The notes under the pieces are model-generated. The model saw only the letters and a list, made by a program, of their open reading frames with translations. It made no database searches and was not told where the DNA came from. From Pseudofabraea citricarpa (lineage: Eukaryota > Ascomycota > Leotiomycetes > Helotiales > Dermateaceae): a stretch of 64,000 nt of DNA. The number at the start of each line of letters is the position of its first letter. Positions within the stretch are counted from its first letter, which is position 1. The DNA is taken from assembly GCA_029641185.1 (NCBI GenBank), contig JAPWGK010000014.1, positions 248,001 through 312,000 on the forward strand, given 5' to 3'. Made by a program: the position numbers and the translations under genes. Positions 35,821-49,313 of this stretch are shown piece by piece.

Positions 35821-36572
35821 CTATGTGTCGATGAATTTTAACGTATTCGCTCGCGGCACATTGACGTGTTTGGAAACCGAAACCATCATCTTCGTGGTGA
35901 CAGCTTCATCGATCTTCTCGACTGCTGTATCAATGTGATTTTTGATTGAAGCACCTGTAATCATTGGTGTAGTAGATTCCTTCAGATTCTTGACTACCTC
36001 GTTGGCTTTCTCTCGAACAATGGTGTAAACGAAATCTCCGTCAATGTGATATCTCACTCTCACCAACGAGGCTGCGGTGCAAAGAGATTCTATGAGGGGC
36101 TTCGTCTTGTTGATAACTCTGGTGGCCGTGCCGTGCCGCCAGAAGAGATTCGAATGAAACCGGCATCGATATGTTGTCCAAAGACGCGATTGTGCGAAGG
36201 TTGTTGAGCAATGGCTTCGTATTATATGTGAACTCATTGGCAATCTGCCGCTCTCCAATGTCAGTGTATCTCTCCCTCTATAAGCCGCGCCAATTGAGCT
36301 GACCGTTCTGCTCCCTGACAATCTTTCGCCGTTGCAGGTCCTTGCATTGTCGTGTCGATACCCCCCCAAGGCAGAACGAATATCCGGTTTCGGTGAATAG
36401 GTAGCCGATTTCGACCTCAGAGTCTCCGATGAACTTATGGAAAGGAGATGTCTCCATCGAATGCATCAAAGATCAAAGAGACAACTTCGTGGTGGTTGAC
36501 AGTTCGTAAGAATGTCCTTCACAATCTCGACGACGAGATCAATGATCTTCGGTTTCTTCGCTTCCATTATTA
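35821..36572 (-). pseudogene. Possible broken gene, family unknown
   Basis: On the minus strand an ATG at 36567 opens a frame (EAKKPKIIDLVVEIVKDIL). It soon stops, continues in another frame near 36470 (HKFIGDSEVEIGYLFTETG), and then in a third (GDFVYTIVREKANEVVKNL) ending at 35821. Pieces in at least three frames with amphipathic, protein-like composition suggest a frameshifted gene or one with unrecognised introns. I do not recognise the family. Confidence 0.3.
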
Positions 36573-37785
36573 CTGCTGCTGCAGCTGCTCTTCGTGACTG
36601 AGCAGTAAATTATCCTCCCAGTCTCGTCCATCTGCATACGACAAGTAGGTAAGCATGAGTTTACCCGCGTTAGGCTTGAGGATCGGTCCGCACCTTGACG
36701 GGAGGTATCACATTCGTTGTGTGAGATAGCTTGGATTTCAACAAGGACTCAACAGAGGTGGATTCGAGTTCGAATGTTTTGTCAATGGCTGGGAGAGAAG
36801 ACTGTGTATGTTGGAAGGATTAAAGATGGCAGGGACGCCGAGACGTTGGCAATGATAGCCACCGCTCAGACGAACGCGCTAGGCACATTCCGTGTTATAT
36901 GTGGTTAGCTTTACATACCTATCACCAGTACCTAGCGATCTAGCTGGAAAATGGAAAGTGGCTTCGTATAATATACGCAGAAGCCCAAACTCAAAATCAT
37001 GTCTTCGCCAGAAATCTGAAATCTAGTGTCGTGTCTCTGGGGATCGACTTCGACAAATCATCCTCGACATCTATTCTGTACAAGCGATAGAGTTTACGCT
37101 CTACCCCCAAGACGCTCACTCATGAACTCGACGGGAAATTCAAATGTACAGCGAGTACAAATCGCCGACCCATCCACCTCTAAAAATAGGTTTCTTGAAA
37201 CTGAAAACGGCAGATTCTAGAGAATCATGCGAGCGATTGCTGATCTGCGGAATGACAGTGTTGCCGTGTTTTAAAACGATGACGAAGCATACACGAACTG
37301 CTGAATATTCGAGACTTATTTCCTCCTGCTGTTTGCGAGAAAATTCTTGAGATAGCAGGTTAGCTATTTCTGCTCTTTAAAGGTTTGGAAATGTAGAGAT
37401 ATTTTTCGAGCCTTGTAGCCTAGAAAAGTGCTGTAAATTTGTGTTTCTGGCTGAGAAATACCCCTGAAGGTCTGCAAAACAGTCTATTTTATATGTGTTT
37501 GAGTGACCATTTCTTAATATTTTGGATTCCAAACAATTCGACGGCTGCTTAATTATATAGAATACCCAAGGAAAGTTGCTCTTGCAGACTTTCGATTAAT
37601 TTCTGATCTTTTATTTAGCTAGTTTATGGACAGATTGGTTGGTATGGATTTACAAAAGAAGAGAGATGAAGTGATACTCTCAATAGAAGGCTTGGAGTAT
37701 TGAACAGTTAGACGCCGAATTAGTTCGATATTGATAACGTCTAAGTAGATAATTGTAGAGTCATAGAATAAGAAAGAAGACCAAA
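36573..37785. other. Intergenic, no supported feature
   Basis: Only short frames are present, none with recognised composition or motifs. The last part is AT-rich. Confidence 0.4.
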
Positions 37786-38347
37786 TCATACCTCTGAATG
37801 TGGGTGTTGATCGTTTGCCAATTGATCGCGGTGTTTTGCGGATGAGTTAGCAAGTATCATCGAGATCAACGGAAAAGAGATACATACCCAGCTCAAAACT
37901 TCAGCTGGCTGTTTGAAAGCCGCTGAGAAATGGTGTTTAAGTATGGTTTGAGCAAGGTGATAGGTGAGAAGGATTTTGAGGGACGTATATTGCGGCATAG
38001 AGATAGAGATCTTGGTAAGAGAGGAAGCGGATACACATCCCGATGAATGACTATGACTCTTACATGAAAGAGCATTCGACGATGGATCATGGAGCGCTTC
38101 TGATAAAATAGATATTTGATGGTATAATCTCCAGTTATTGCCAACCACTCGGAGACCTCTCTCCTATCAGCATACGGTCTTTAAAGCGTCTATCTTTCAC
38201 GAAGCTTGGAGTATGGATCGTTTGCGATAGCAGTCTCAACGTGTCTCCGGGAACCAAAGCAATAATATTGACGGCAGCAGGATCTAGCATCCCAAATTCT
38301 CCTTGCTCAAATTCTTCTGGTAGTGTATATACAGTATTGCACCTCAA
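37786..38347 (-). pseudogene. Possible small broken or multi-exon gene, family unknown
   Basis: Three minus-strand frames succeed one another. The first has LPEEFEQGEFGMLDPAAVN and PGDTLRLLSQTI, the second EWLAITGDYTIKYLFYQKRS, and the third LYLYAAIYVPQNPSHLSP. GT-AG sites exist (for example a GTAAGAG near 38064), but I could not build one uninterrupted model. It may be a small gene with short exons or a decayed one. Confidence 0.25.
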
Positions 38348-41300
38348 AAATAGCTCTCTTTTTGATGCAGCTTAGGGATACTCTCATCGCTGAGATACCA
38401 CACAAGCTCATAACCTCACCACTCTACCCATCAAACTTGCCACTGTTGACCTCCAAACTTAGCCAAGTTCCCTATATACCATCCTGATACCGACTCGGTT
38501 TATGCGACTAATACTTTGGTCTTTTTGAGATTATCCTTGTGCTTTTGGCTGATGGTGTTGACATGGACCGGAGATGTATGTGACAAAACTTGACAATACA
38601 CACTGTTGCAAACACCCAACAGCAATGATTTCAGTTCAGGTATATCTCTCTTCTAGAAATTATGCCGCTTCCTCTTGGTCGTTCATGTAAACTCGTTCCC
38701 GTGGTTTCCTTTGGCCGTTTCCTGACTGTCGCGTGCTGGTTGTTGTGGAGTCGGAAAGTCAGCGACTCTACTCCCTCGATCCACCTTTCTGTGAAATCAA
38801 ACAATCGGTATTCTTCCTCTCAACAAGCCTCCTTCTCCTGAATCATGTCCAATCCTTTGTGTATGATTGCGGTCGTGTTTGTAAATACAATAGCTGCCTT
38901 TGTGGGGTGTTGGGGATGAAGATCCTGTACATCGTGAACTTTGGCTGTGTGTCGTAAACGCAGAAGCAGCGGTACAGAACGGAAATCATGTCAAAAACGG
39001 TGACCCACTACTGTAGTGATAGGTAGGAATGAATAGAGCTGTGTAGAGAATAGTGTCTTGATGGCAGCGAGATCGAAAGAGTTGTATTTTCGTGCAAGAT
39101 TCGTCAGGCGGTTCACGATGCCAAAGCGCGAGCTGGGGGCAAGCTCCATCACTATCAGAACCTAACGTACAAAGGAAATTATGATGTTTCTATTTCAGTA
39201 AAGATTCTCATCTTCTGCCAGTTATGTAACTGATAAGCAGATATATATTTGGAATTGGGCACTGTATGAAAGAAAGATAACCCCATCCGGTAAAATCTCT
39301 AGCAACGAGAAGTAATGATAGATGAGAAGATATCACTGACAACTCAACCCTAGACATATCCGCATCTGCCTCGCAGAATCTCATGATACTTTGAGTTCAA
39401 CGAAGAATTTACATGCGCGTTCATTATACCTTCTGTGGATTGACCGCCGGTGCCAATTGTCAAGCAACAAAGGATATCGAGGGCCCCAGATTCCATCCTC
39501 CAAACGACCTTAGGCAAGAGCCAACTATTTCATCATACAGTTTGAGTCGTGAAGCGTCTATGATAATCACCAATAACGAGGGTATGAATTGAACTTGTGT
39601 CTTTGATATTCGATCGTGGAGTCAAACTTAGCCTCGACAAGAAAGGAACGGTCAGGAGCGGCGCATAATATCTAGGAACTTGATCAGCACAATGTTTTTA
39701 TGGTTAGGAGTCTTCCCAACAGTGTTCAGTGTTCACCTGTCTATGATATGAACTCAGCTCAAATTCACTAGATAAATCGTCTAATTGACATGAGGAAATG
39801 TCTATCTCGTTGACATCGATAACCCGAAATAGAACGGTGGCGAGGTACAGTCTAGTAAGAGAAAACCAGTATGAATAGTCTCACCTGAATATATCGACAA
39901 ATTTTTCAGAAAGATATTGAGTAGCAGGGTGAAAGTGAGTGAGGAACAAATGGTACTGTGTCAGGGTCCTCGCTAGGGTCGCCACTCATAAGCGACACTG
40001 AAGTCTTCACACGTACCTATGTGAGCATAACTTCGCAGCCCATGCCCATGACTCGAATTCGCAAATTGATTTTTCAAACTTTTTTTTTCCCTTCCTTATT
40101 CAATCCCCACTCTTGACCACATTTAGAAACACGTCAGCAACATGCTGTTTAGCTCCTGGGAAATTGAACGTGCGATGTTTTCTGTCAGATGCTGCGGTAC
40201 GACCGTACGAGTACTTGGGAAACGACAGTCATAACTCTGGTCTGCTGTATCAGCCCGTGTCCCATCGGCCGATCCAGACAAGTTTGAGAAGAAAACCTTA
40301 TCTACCGCATCAGAATAGCCTCTGGAGAGGAGATATTGAGAAAGAATCTGATAAACATTTAGTGTCGTTAAAGATATTTGGAAAGTTCCCCCCCAAGTAT
40401 ACGAGTCTTACCTCACTCAACTGCCGGTATGCCGCGCAAGTTGTTCATGGCATGCAGCTCCAAGATGATCGTTATACAAACCATGTAGTCAGATGTTGCC
40501 ACATAGTACAAGCATGTCTTTGACTAATGATTTATAAACCTCTTTGGACACCGCAGCATCAGATATTCAGACGATCAGGTAGTTCGAGACCATAATCGGT
40601 GCCTCATCATATAAGTTATAGTATACTCTCAAGCCTATAGGTATATGTGCGTGGGATTATCTACTAATAGAGCCTACCTTTGCTGATACTCGTTTGTCTT
40701 GGACCGATTACATTCTATTTTAAAATTTATATCCAGCTTTGAACATGGACAAGTCATAGGCAGGGAAGAGCTGGACCACAAGGGAAATAATTCCATCAAT
40801 ACTGATTGGATTGTCTCAATCTAGGTCGAACTGACGAAATGTACAATTTTCAAACGCGATTTTTGTGCCGAAAACTTAGAGCTCCCTCCAGGATCATGAG
40901 CATCCATGCATGTAACCATACCAAGATCAATGGTGGAATCGGATCGGATATCTCATTTCCCCGCGTTCATTCGCATTTGCATTGCTGGACAGACATTACG
41001 GCTTGATGAGTTTAATGGTTGTCTTAGCCTTTACACACGGAGCATCCTTGAACCGAGCTAACTCATGCTGATAGGTGCCAGCACTGCTGGTACGGAAGTA
41101 CCTACTGGTAAGTTCCTCAAAGATGTGCCGCTCGGAAAAGGAAAAGGGAAAAGCAGTACTTGCTTTGTCCCCCTCGTCCAAATGCCTACGAGCAGGTAGT
41201 AGGCCTACGAGTTCTCGCCTTCTTTCTTGTTAATGTTTCTCGCTTTGACTTCCCGCATGTCCGAGTGTCACGTTACCGAGTCCGTATTTGACCATGACAA

Positions 41301-43042
41301 GTGGACAAGGCTATAAATCAGCCCATGACTCTGGTCCTCGCAATGCGGTTACTTACCTCATTAGGGTTATCAGCACAGGCTACACTGTTAGGGAAACAAA
41401 AAGAGTCTTGCGCCAAGGCGTGCGGTAGGCGATGCGTACACAACATAACTCCATCGCTATCCCACATCTCGAATAACCGAGGGTCGAGTCCGGGGGCGAG
41501 ACCAGCAAGGAGCCGACTCGGTGCTCGCTACAAGTTTAAATATTGGGCGTCGATTTCTTTCCTCTCTCAGCTACATGTACGTGAAGGCCGTTCGTCTGAA
41601 TATATATCTTATGGAATCAATCATGCTCCAGCATTATTCTGTTGACTTTTCATCCCGCGGCACGGTCTTTCGTCACGAAACTTTTTGGAAACTAGGTTTG
41701 ACGAAGGCCAAACTATAATCTATGGCTGAAAATCACATCTGAATCAAATAGCGATGAATGGTTCGGGACATGTATTCCGATGGCATCTGGTGGAGCGACA
41801 TAGTGACAACACATACGGCCGTCTTATCGAGGCATTTGTATTAAACTGCCCCTCCACCTCCACTTCGGTGGAGGGCCGGAAAAGAAGGCATTGTTCCTAA
41901 TGGTGGCCCACAGAGTTTGCACAGCCACCGTTACCGGTACTCAGATTGGGGTACTTAATCATCACGGACTTTGGATATCATTTAAATAGTTATCGCCATC
42001 GGTATAACTGAGATGGATACCGATTTCCCTCGCTCATACGGTACATGATACAATACAGTAGACCAGGTTGTAGAATCCGGAGTCACCTCCACTTCCGAAG
42101 CGACGCAATATGTGCAAAGTCGATCCCGATTACTGCAAGTCCTTTCAGCCCTCTGGATACCGTAGTACCGTCTTGGTTTTGTTGAGCCAATCAGCATTTG
42201 GCTTTTGCAGGATTCATGTCCAAATGTTTTGATCGATCCATCTTTCTCCCGAAGCTAGAACTTTTGGGATAAGAGTTTCCAAATCAGATAACTTTTCAAC
42301 CCTGGTCTAGACCGTCGCAAGATTTAGAAAGCGATTTGTCTGTCTACTACAGTACTACTGTAATGTATTTCTGGTCTGTACAGTAGTGAGGTCAGTATGA
42401 CCCCTCCGCCCCTCCATCCCATCCCCTACTCTTGACGGCAGAGCAACCATTGGCACACTAAGTTCAATGCCGTCTAGACACAACGCCTACTGCATCACAT
42501 GCTTACCCGGCGACCGAAGTGAACCCACTGGGATGTCATGGTAACGCTAGATCAATTACTTGACCCTGTCGAACACATCTTTACCCAAATGTGAAGATGG
42601 TGCAGAGCTGTTTGGGTGTGGCAAAGGCCCGAGCAAGAAGTCTAGGTCCGAAGCGCGTCAAATGAGCCGTTGATAACCCCCCGAGCAGCATTTTAAGCTT
42701 CTAAAGAAGAACCACTGTTTGATCTTGAGCCTATGTGCGCCTTGACTAGTTGGGATCCCTCTGGCCGGGGTCCCCTCACCCCTGAACCAGAACCAGAACC
42801 AGAACCAGAGAGGTCGTCAACAATCGCAACATTGCGTTTCCTCTCATTTCCCTTCCAGCCCAATTTCCAAATTTCCAAATTTCCAGAAAGACAGACTGAC
42901 CGACTCGTATGTGTCCGTAGAATAACAGCCGTATGGGACGGAAGATGTTCAGCAGGATCCTCATCTGAAATATCAACGAGTTGTCGGTCCCGGGTAGAGA
43001 CGATTCAAGATGTCCGACCCGGGGAAACGAAATGCGGGTACA
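38348..43042. other. Gene-poor interval upstream of the phytochrome gene, 4.7 kb
   Basis: Frames up to about 136 codons (for example 40113-40523 and 41301-41645) show no domains and have chance-like composition. Microsatellite-like pieces are present near 42777-42812 (GAACCA repeats) and 42864-42884 (TTTCCAAA repeats). The final 300 bp could be the 5' UTR of the phytochrome gene. Confidence 0.45.
42777..42812 (+). repeat. (GAACCA)n hexanucleotide tract
   Basis: Several near-perfect GAACCA units just upstream of the phytochrome start. Confidence 0.7.
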
Positions 43043-46000
43043 ATGGGATTCTTGCCACCCAGCGATTTCAACATCGAGCGCGTCTACCCCATCCGGAATC
43101 TCGTATCCCATCAGGAGGAAGGAGAATCGCATGAGGAAGACGATGGATCTGTACGGGGTGCGCCGAACCCATTCGTGTGACATATATTGACATTGGCAGG
43201 ATTCGCAGGCGAGCGGTAAAGCCCAATCAATCCCCAAACCTCCACCATCGCCCGGAAACAGCCACAGTACTGGAACCGACGACAGCACTGAGTCGCGAAA
43301 AATTTCAGAGAGGTTCAAGCTGCTGCCGTCGAAAACTGGGGCGCCGAATGTATTACCTGGCGCGGGAGCAGATAATGAGAAACCCGCTTACCGACGATGC
43401 GAAGACGAACCCATTCATATACCCGGAGCAGTTCAGTGCTATGGTGCGTTGGTGGGCCTGAGATACAGCGCAAAGAGTCAGCTAGAAGTGAGGATTGCGA
43501 GTGAGAATACGCGAAAGGTATTAGGTTATGGACCCGAACAGCTGTTTGCGCTGCCATCTTTCCTGGAAATTCTGAGCGGTGATGCTCGCGACGAGATGGT
43601 GGCACGGGTCGCTCATGCGCTGGCAAATGCTGGCACCATGGGGGAGGAGACTCGCTTGGATATCTTCCAGATGGTCATTACGTTCCCATATGAGCCCGAA
43701 ACCCGGCTCTGGTGTGCCATTCATGCAGCACCGAGTCCGAAAGGCCTTGTGATTTGCGAGTTCGAGGAATATGCAGATGCCTTCTACCTGAAAGATGTTA
43801 CCACCGCCAACGTCTTGCCAGTAAATATGGTCAGGTCCACAGGTGTCGAGGTCTCGCCGGAGGAGTTCCGGAAAAGTACACAGAGTCGGAGCCAGCCGCT
43901 ACCGGTCATCAAGATTGCGAGACTAAGAAAGCAAAAGGAGTTCTCTTCGATGGATATCTTCAACGCAATGACACAATCTCAAAGACAGTTGTCCAGTGCC
44001 AAGTCGGTACAGGAGATATTCGACGTGGTTGTGGGCATCATTTCGGAGCTGACTGGGTTTCACCGAGTTATGTTTTATCGGTTTGATAGCCAAAAGAATG
44101 GATGTATAGAATCGGAACTACTAAACCCACAAGCCAGTAGTGATATCTATAGAGGTATTTGTTGCTTGCTCCCATTGGCGCTTGCATACTAATTTGCTTC
44201 TAGGTCTTCATTACCCAGCTTCTGACATACCAAAACAAGCTCGAGACTTGTATCAGATAAACCGGATTCGTATCCTTCATGATCGAGATGCAGAAACAGC
44301 TAGGCTGGTAAGACATTCTTTGATGGTTTTTGTGTTGTAAAAAACTTAGATCTTTCGTAAGTAGAAATGATATGCTAAATTAGGTATTTCAATAGGTCGC
44401 CAGGAACGAAACAGATTTTGAACAGCCACTAGATCTAACACATTCATACTTGCGAGCTATTTCTCCAGTACATATCAAGTACCTGACGAATATGGGCGTC
44501 CGATCCACCATGTCAATTTCGATTGTGATTAACGACGACCTGTGGGGTTTGATAGCATGTCATGGGTACGGAGATTTTGGTATTCGAGTATCTCTTCCCA
44601 TCCGTGAGCTCTGCCGAAACATCGTAAGCTACTCTTGTCTTGCATTTGTCAATCCCCTCTCAACACTATACCGTGTGCTGACTTTTAAGGGTGAATGTGC
44701 TGCTAATAACATCGAACGACTTCTAATGGTCCAGCGTATTGAAGCACGCAAACCATTAATTACGCCACCACCAACACACCATCCAGCAAGCTTCATTGCT
44801 GCATCATCAGCAGATTTGCTAAGGATTTTCGATGCAGACTTTGGGTTAATCAACATTCAAGATGAGGCAAGAGCAATAGGAAGGCTAGATCCTTACAGGG
44901 AAGCGTTGGCACTTCTTGCTTACATTCAAACCTCTCAATGGAAAACCGTTCGATCATCGCAAAACATCAACGCCGACTTCCCAGACTTGAAATACAGTCC
45001 TGGTCTCCAGATAATTTCTGGGTTGCTATTCGTTCCGTTGGGCATCGGCGGAAACAACTTCTTGGTATTCTTTAGGAAAGGGCAGCTCAGAGAGGTGAAG
45101 TGGGCGGGGTATGTTCAAAGACCAAATCCCAAATCAACTAAGCGAACAGAACAGTGAGATTTTGCTCCATTCACGAACGGCTTTTAGGTCGATCTTATTT
45201 GTTCTAGGCCGGTTCTGGCTTCACAGCATTGGAAGCTGACAGCTAGTCGCAGGAATCCTTACCACAAAAGCTACAAGCATGGGAGCGAGTATCTCGAGCC
45301 AAGAACCAGTTTTAAACGTTGGGTTGAGACTATCTCAGGACTGAGTAGAGAATGGACCGAAGATCAACGTGAGATGGTCGATGCCAATGATTTCCTAAGC
45401 TAATGCAAGTACCGATAGTCGAATCGGCATCCGTATTGAGTCTTTTATATGGTAGATTTGTCGAGATCTGGAAACAAAAGGAGTCAGCTAGTCAGAACAG
45501 TCAAATGACTCGACTTCTAATTCGCAACTCTTCTCAAGAAGGTATATTGATTCCCTCATTTTCAAAGACATCTATGGAGGATTCAAGTAGTCGACTAAGG
45601 GGGTTTCGATATTGATGAAGTCCCTCACTAACACAATGAATAGTCCGAACACCATTGAAATCCATAATCAACTATCTTGAAATGGCCCTCGAAAACAACC
45701 TCGACGAGTTAACGCGCGAGATCTTGAAGCGAGCACTGAAAGCTTCATCCTCGCTGATATACACTATTGACGATCTCTTGAAGCTTACTAAAGCTGAGGA
45801 CGGACCCGTCTATGCGATCAAAGACAACTTCAATCTAAGCAAAACTGGCAAGTCGACATCTCGAGATATTTACAGCGTTGTTAACGGTTTACAGTGCAAG
45901 AAGTCGCCAGCGTGTTCCAGAAAGAGGCAGAATTCAAGCGGTTGGACCTTACGTTCACAACACATGAAGGTATTCCTGAGATCGTCAAGGGTGATCCAAC

Positions 46001-47367
46001 TCGCCTTCGAAAAGTCATCTCCAATCTGACAAGTAACGCCTTTCGACATTCCCTCGACAGTGGTGTTCGGGTCGATATTCGCCCAATCAAATCCGAAGAC
46101 GCTAGCTGCATAATAAGCATCTCAGTTCAAGATGCCGGGCCTGGCATGTCGGAAGCACAGCTCGATGTATACAGATCCTCGTCACCTTGTAAAATCTTAG
46201 CTAACAATCTTAGGACCTCTTCCAGAGCTTTGAGCAAGTTTTAGATGAGGATGATAACTTATTGCCTAAGGCCGAACCACCAGCCGACAGAACGGAACAG
46301 GCATCTAGTATCGGGGTCGGGCTTTCCCTCGTCGCCCGCTACGTACGCAATATGAATGGGCAAATCCGAGTCAAGAGTGAGCTCGGTAAAGGAACCATCT
46401 TTGCAGTTGAACTACCGTTCGATCATGCAACATCGCCGGGTTCTACACCACCTATAGGGCTTCCACAGCAGCCTAGCAGCAGCCTCGCAGCATCAATGAC
46501 ACCTCGACCACAAAGCGAGCCAGCAGCAGTAACGCCGTCGGATCTCCCACCGTTCATGAAGAGCGAATCACTAGGCCCGAAGCAGATTCTGAAGGTGATC
46601 GAAACTCGAACCCATCTCGAGGGGGACTTCTCGCCGCTTACTGATATGGAGCCTTTTGGGACGACGGCAGCAAGTGGCGAGTATGATCAAGCCATCAGTC
46701 TAGCCAGCTCAGAAACTGAAGACCGTTCTCAGTACCCGGGACTAGATGAGGAGGGCCAGTCGACGCTGGTGCATCTGCGCATCCTGGTGGCTGAAGACAA
46801 CCCCATCTACCTCCGACTCTTAGACAAGCGTCTCAAGCGCCGCGGCCACCAAGTATATCTTGCCTGTGACGGCCAAGAAGCTTACGAGTATCTGGTTTCA
46901 GACCCCGGTCGCGTCGACGTTATCTTGATGGATTTACAGGTGCGTGCTTGGATCATTTGGGAGATAGAGTCCTGTTGTTGTGATATGAGGCTGACCTAAG
47001 TCACAGATGCCGTTGGTTGACGGAGCTCTGTCTACGCGCATGGTGAGGTACAACGAGCAAGAGCAATACGATAAGGTCCTAGGACCTAATAATAGACCGC
47101 GACAGAGGGTCCCCATCATAGCCGTGTCAGGACATCTAGAAGAGGAGAGCCGGTTCGATTACATCCAGAGCGGGTAAGCATCATCAATCCCCCATCAAGA
47201 GCTGTCGAACTGACGCGTTGGGTTGTAGTTTTGATGGTTGGATCGTGAAACCTATCGATTGGTCACGCTTGGATTTCATGCTCCAGTGTGTCAAGATACC
47301 AGAGTTGAGACGCGATGCCATCTACGTGCCCGGGACTTGGGATCAAGGCGGCTGGTTCATGCCGTAA
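43043..47367 (+). CDS. Fungal phytochrome, hybrid histidine kinase (H-box His replaced)
   Basis: Eleven exons (43043-43150, 43200-44154, 44204-44307, 44396-45108, 45253-45368, 45419-45541, 45644-45847, 45895-46166, 46214-46939, 47007-47173, 47229-47367) give 1208 residues. Intron 7 has a GC donor. Bilin-binding Cys103 is in RCEDEPIHIPGAVQ. The GAF domain is shown by YPASDIPKQARDLYQINRIR and SPVHIKYLTNMGVRSTMSISI. The PHY tongue is EPRTSF. The transmitter has N-box NLTSNAFRHS, G1 DAGPGMS, G2 GVGLSLVARYV. The receiver has acceptor Asp1105 in MDLQMP and Lys in VKPIDW. The H-box reads NSSQEVRTPL, with Gln705 where the phosphoacceptor His belongs. The protein should sense red/far-red light via biliverdin. 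Autophosphorylation is doubtful. The first exon and exact start are the least certain parts. Confidence 0.93.
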
Positions 47368-47400
47368 TCTACCTACCTACCTACCTACCTTACCTTACCT
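47368..47400 (+). repeat. (CTAC)n / CTTAC tetranucleotide tract
   Basis: Runs of CTAC then TTACC directly after the phytochrome stop, in its likely 3' UTR. Confidence 0.75.
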
Positions 47401-47965
47401 CTTATCTACCATGTAATATCTCTCAGTGATAAACGACGTGTATGTGCGTGCGTGTATATGTATATATGGATATGCTAGATTGAAACGGACACTGGGGATT
47501 TGCTACTTGTTTCTTCTAGAGGGAGATGGGCGCGCGAATAGGAAACAGGAGACGGGAAACGGGATCCAGGCAGCCGGGGATAGGCATTCATTCCGAAATT
47601 TCTAATGATAATGATTAAGCGAGCGAGCGACTAAGCATGTATACAGCAAATAGTACCGTAGTACAGCACATGCATTCCCAAAACTCTCTCTGGTCCCCAT
47701 TGCACCTACAAGTATGACACCATGAAGCCCTATCGGCAGAACGGATAAAAGGACAACAAGATAAACTCCAAGGCAGAAGACATCCGCACGCCACAGGGCT
47801 CTCTGTGCAGTACAGCACAGCACTGTCCAGGATGCAGATTTCGCGCTTCCCGATCAAACTCTAAGGCGCAGGTGGACTTGTGGAATCAAGTTTTCCCCGA
47901 TGGAAAGTTTGTATTCCCTGCACATCTCGTTTGCCTACTGTACTGTACCCTTACCCCACAATCGG

Positions 47966-48017
47966 TGCCAATGCCAATGCCAATGCTAATGCCAGAGCCA
48001 GTGCCAGTGCCAGTGCC
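47966..48017 (+). repeat. (GCCAAT/GCCAGT)n tract
   Basis: About eight imperfect 6-bp units of GCCAAT, shifting to GCCAGT. Confidence 0.75.
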
Positions 48018-48097
48018 GTGGTCCGCTGGTTGGTCGGTCGATGAATGACTGGGGCGGGGGTTGGGGTTGGGATTAGGAACGGGATGGTAGCTTAATG

Positions 48098-48146
48098 CCA
48101 AGCACCAAGCACCAAGCACCAAGCACCAAGCACCAAGCAGCAAGCA
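48098..48146 (+). repeat. (CCAAGCA)n heptanucleotide tract
   Basis: At least six units of CCAAGCA, ending in CAAGCAG units. Confidence 0.8.
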
Positions 48147-49313
48147 GCACCGCACAGTACTCGGTAGATGCTAATTACAGTACGCTGGTCGCAAGGGAAA
48201 GATGCGAGGGCCCGAGTACGAGTACGCGGGGGGCAGAGGCATAGCCGCATAGCCGCATAGGCATAAGCAGAAGTGTGAAGAATCAAGAACTAAGCGAGCC
48301 ATTGAATAGACATTTGCATCTGAATGGGACACGCAAAGAAGATCTTGGTGCTGACACTACGGAGAAGTCCGATGACGCTTCTTTCTTCTTCTCTTTTTTT
48401 TTCTTTTTCTTTTTTCTTTTTTTTTTTGGCGCCCTGTGTGATCGATCATAGCCTCTCCCTGCCTGCTGCAGTAGATAGAGTACTAGATTAGAGTTTCCCC
48501 ACGTGTGCCACGAACGCCAGAAGCCTTTTACAGTACACTTTAGTTTTTCTCTTTTCTTTTTTTCTTTTTTGGAAGAAAAAAAAAAAGAGGAAAAAAGGTA
48601 TGCCTAAACTCTCTCCGTTTCCCGATCTGGTCATTATCAAGTGCCGAAGCAAGAAGGTTTTTAAGGAGAGCCACGGCCCACGATGGATACCGTATCTCTT
48701 ATCTAACAGACCGGGGGTGGGAAAAAGAAAAAAAAAAGAAAAAGAAAACAAGAGCGAGGAAAGGTCCGTGAAATGAGTACCGCGCTGAGACCGTAACTCA
48801 GAGGATAGAACGTGAGCTTCTCTAGGTATGTTCTCTGAAATTCTAAATATCAAATAATCGCGAATACTGAGTAGAGATCTAAGCGAGCACTGACATATGT
48901 TAGGTTGGATTGGAGAGAGACGCTGTTTCTGTGCGAGCAGCCGAGATAAGGAAACGAGAGGTGGCGAGGAAGAGAGGGCAGGATAAGAGCGTGTGGTGGA
49001 GATATACGGATCGATTGATTGATGATGATTCTCGTCTAGAAGGCCAACTTCCCTGAGACCTCCCTGAGGACACTGAGACCTCAGCTACGGGATTATACCC
49101 ACATACAAGTGTAAAACCTCAGAGAGCATTTCTTGCGTGCGCTGCCTTTAAAGGCTTTTGTATATGACATCCTCACCCACTTGAGATGGACCGCCCAAGG
49201 TGCGACGAGATTCAAAAGAGTGCAGGTGGTCAAGCAAATCCTTCTTGCCTTTGCCCCCAATCATCTTCACCCTCGCCCTCGACAGACATAAACACGGCTA
49301 ATTCTAGAAGTCA

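Noticed and set aside
36750..36780. GTTCGAAT box resembling a tRNA B box
   Set aside because: No matching A box or cloverleaf stems could be drawn around it.
40113..40523. 136-codon frame
   Set aside because: Chance-like composition, no motif, no splice context.
42733..43134. Pro-Glu repeat frame upstream of the phytochrome
   Set aside because: It is made by the GAACCA tract and lies in a different frame from the phytochrome exons.
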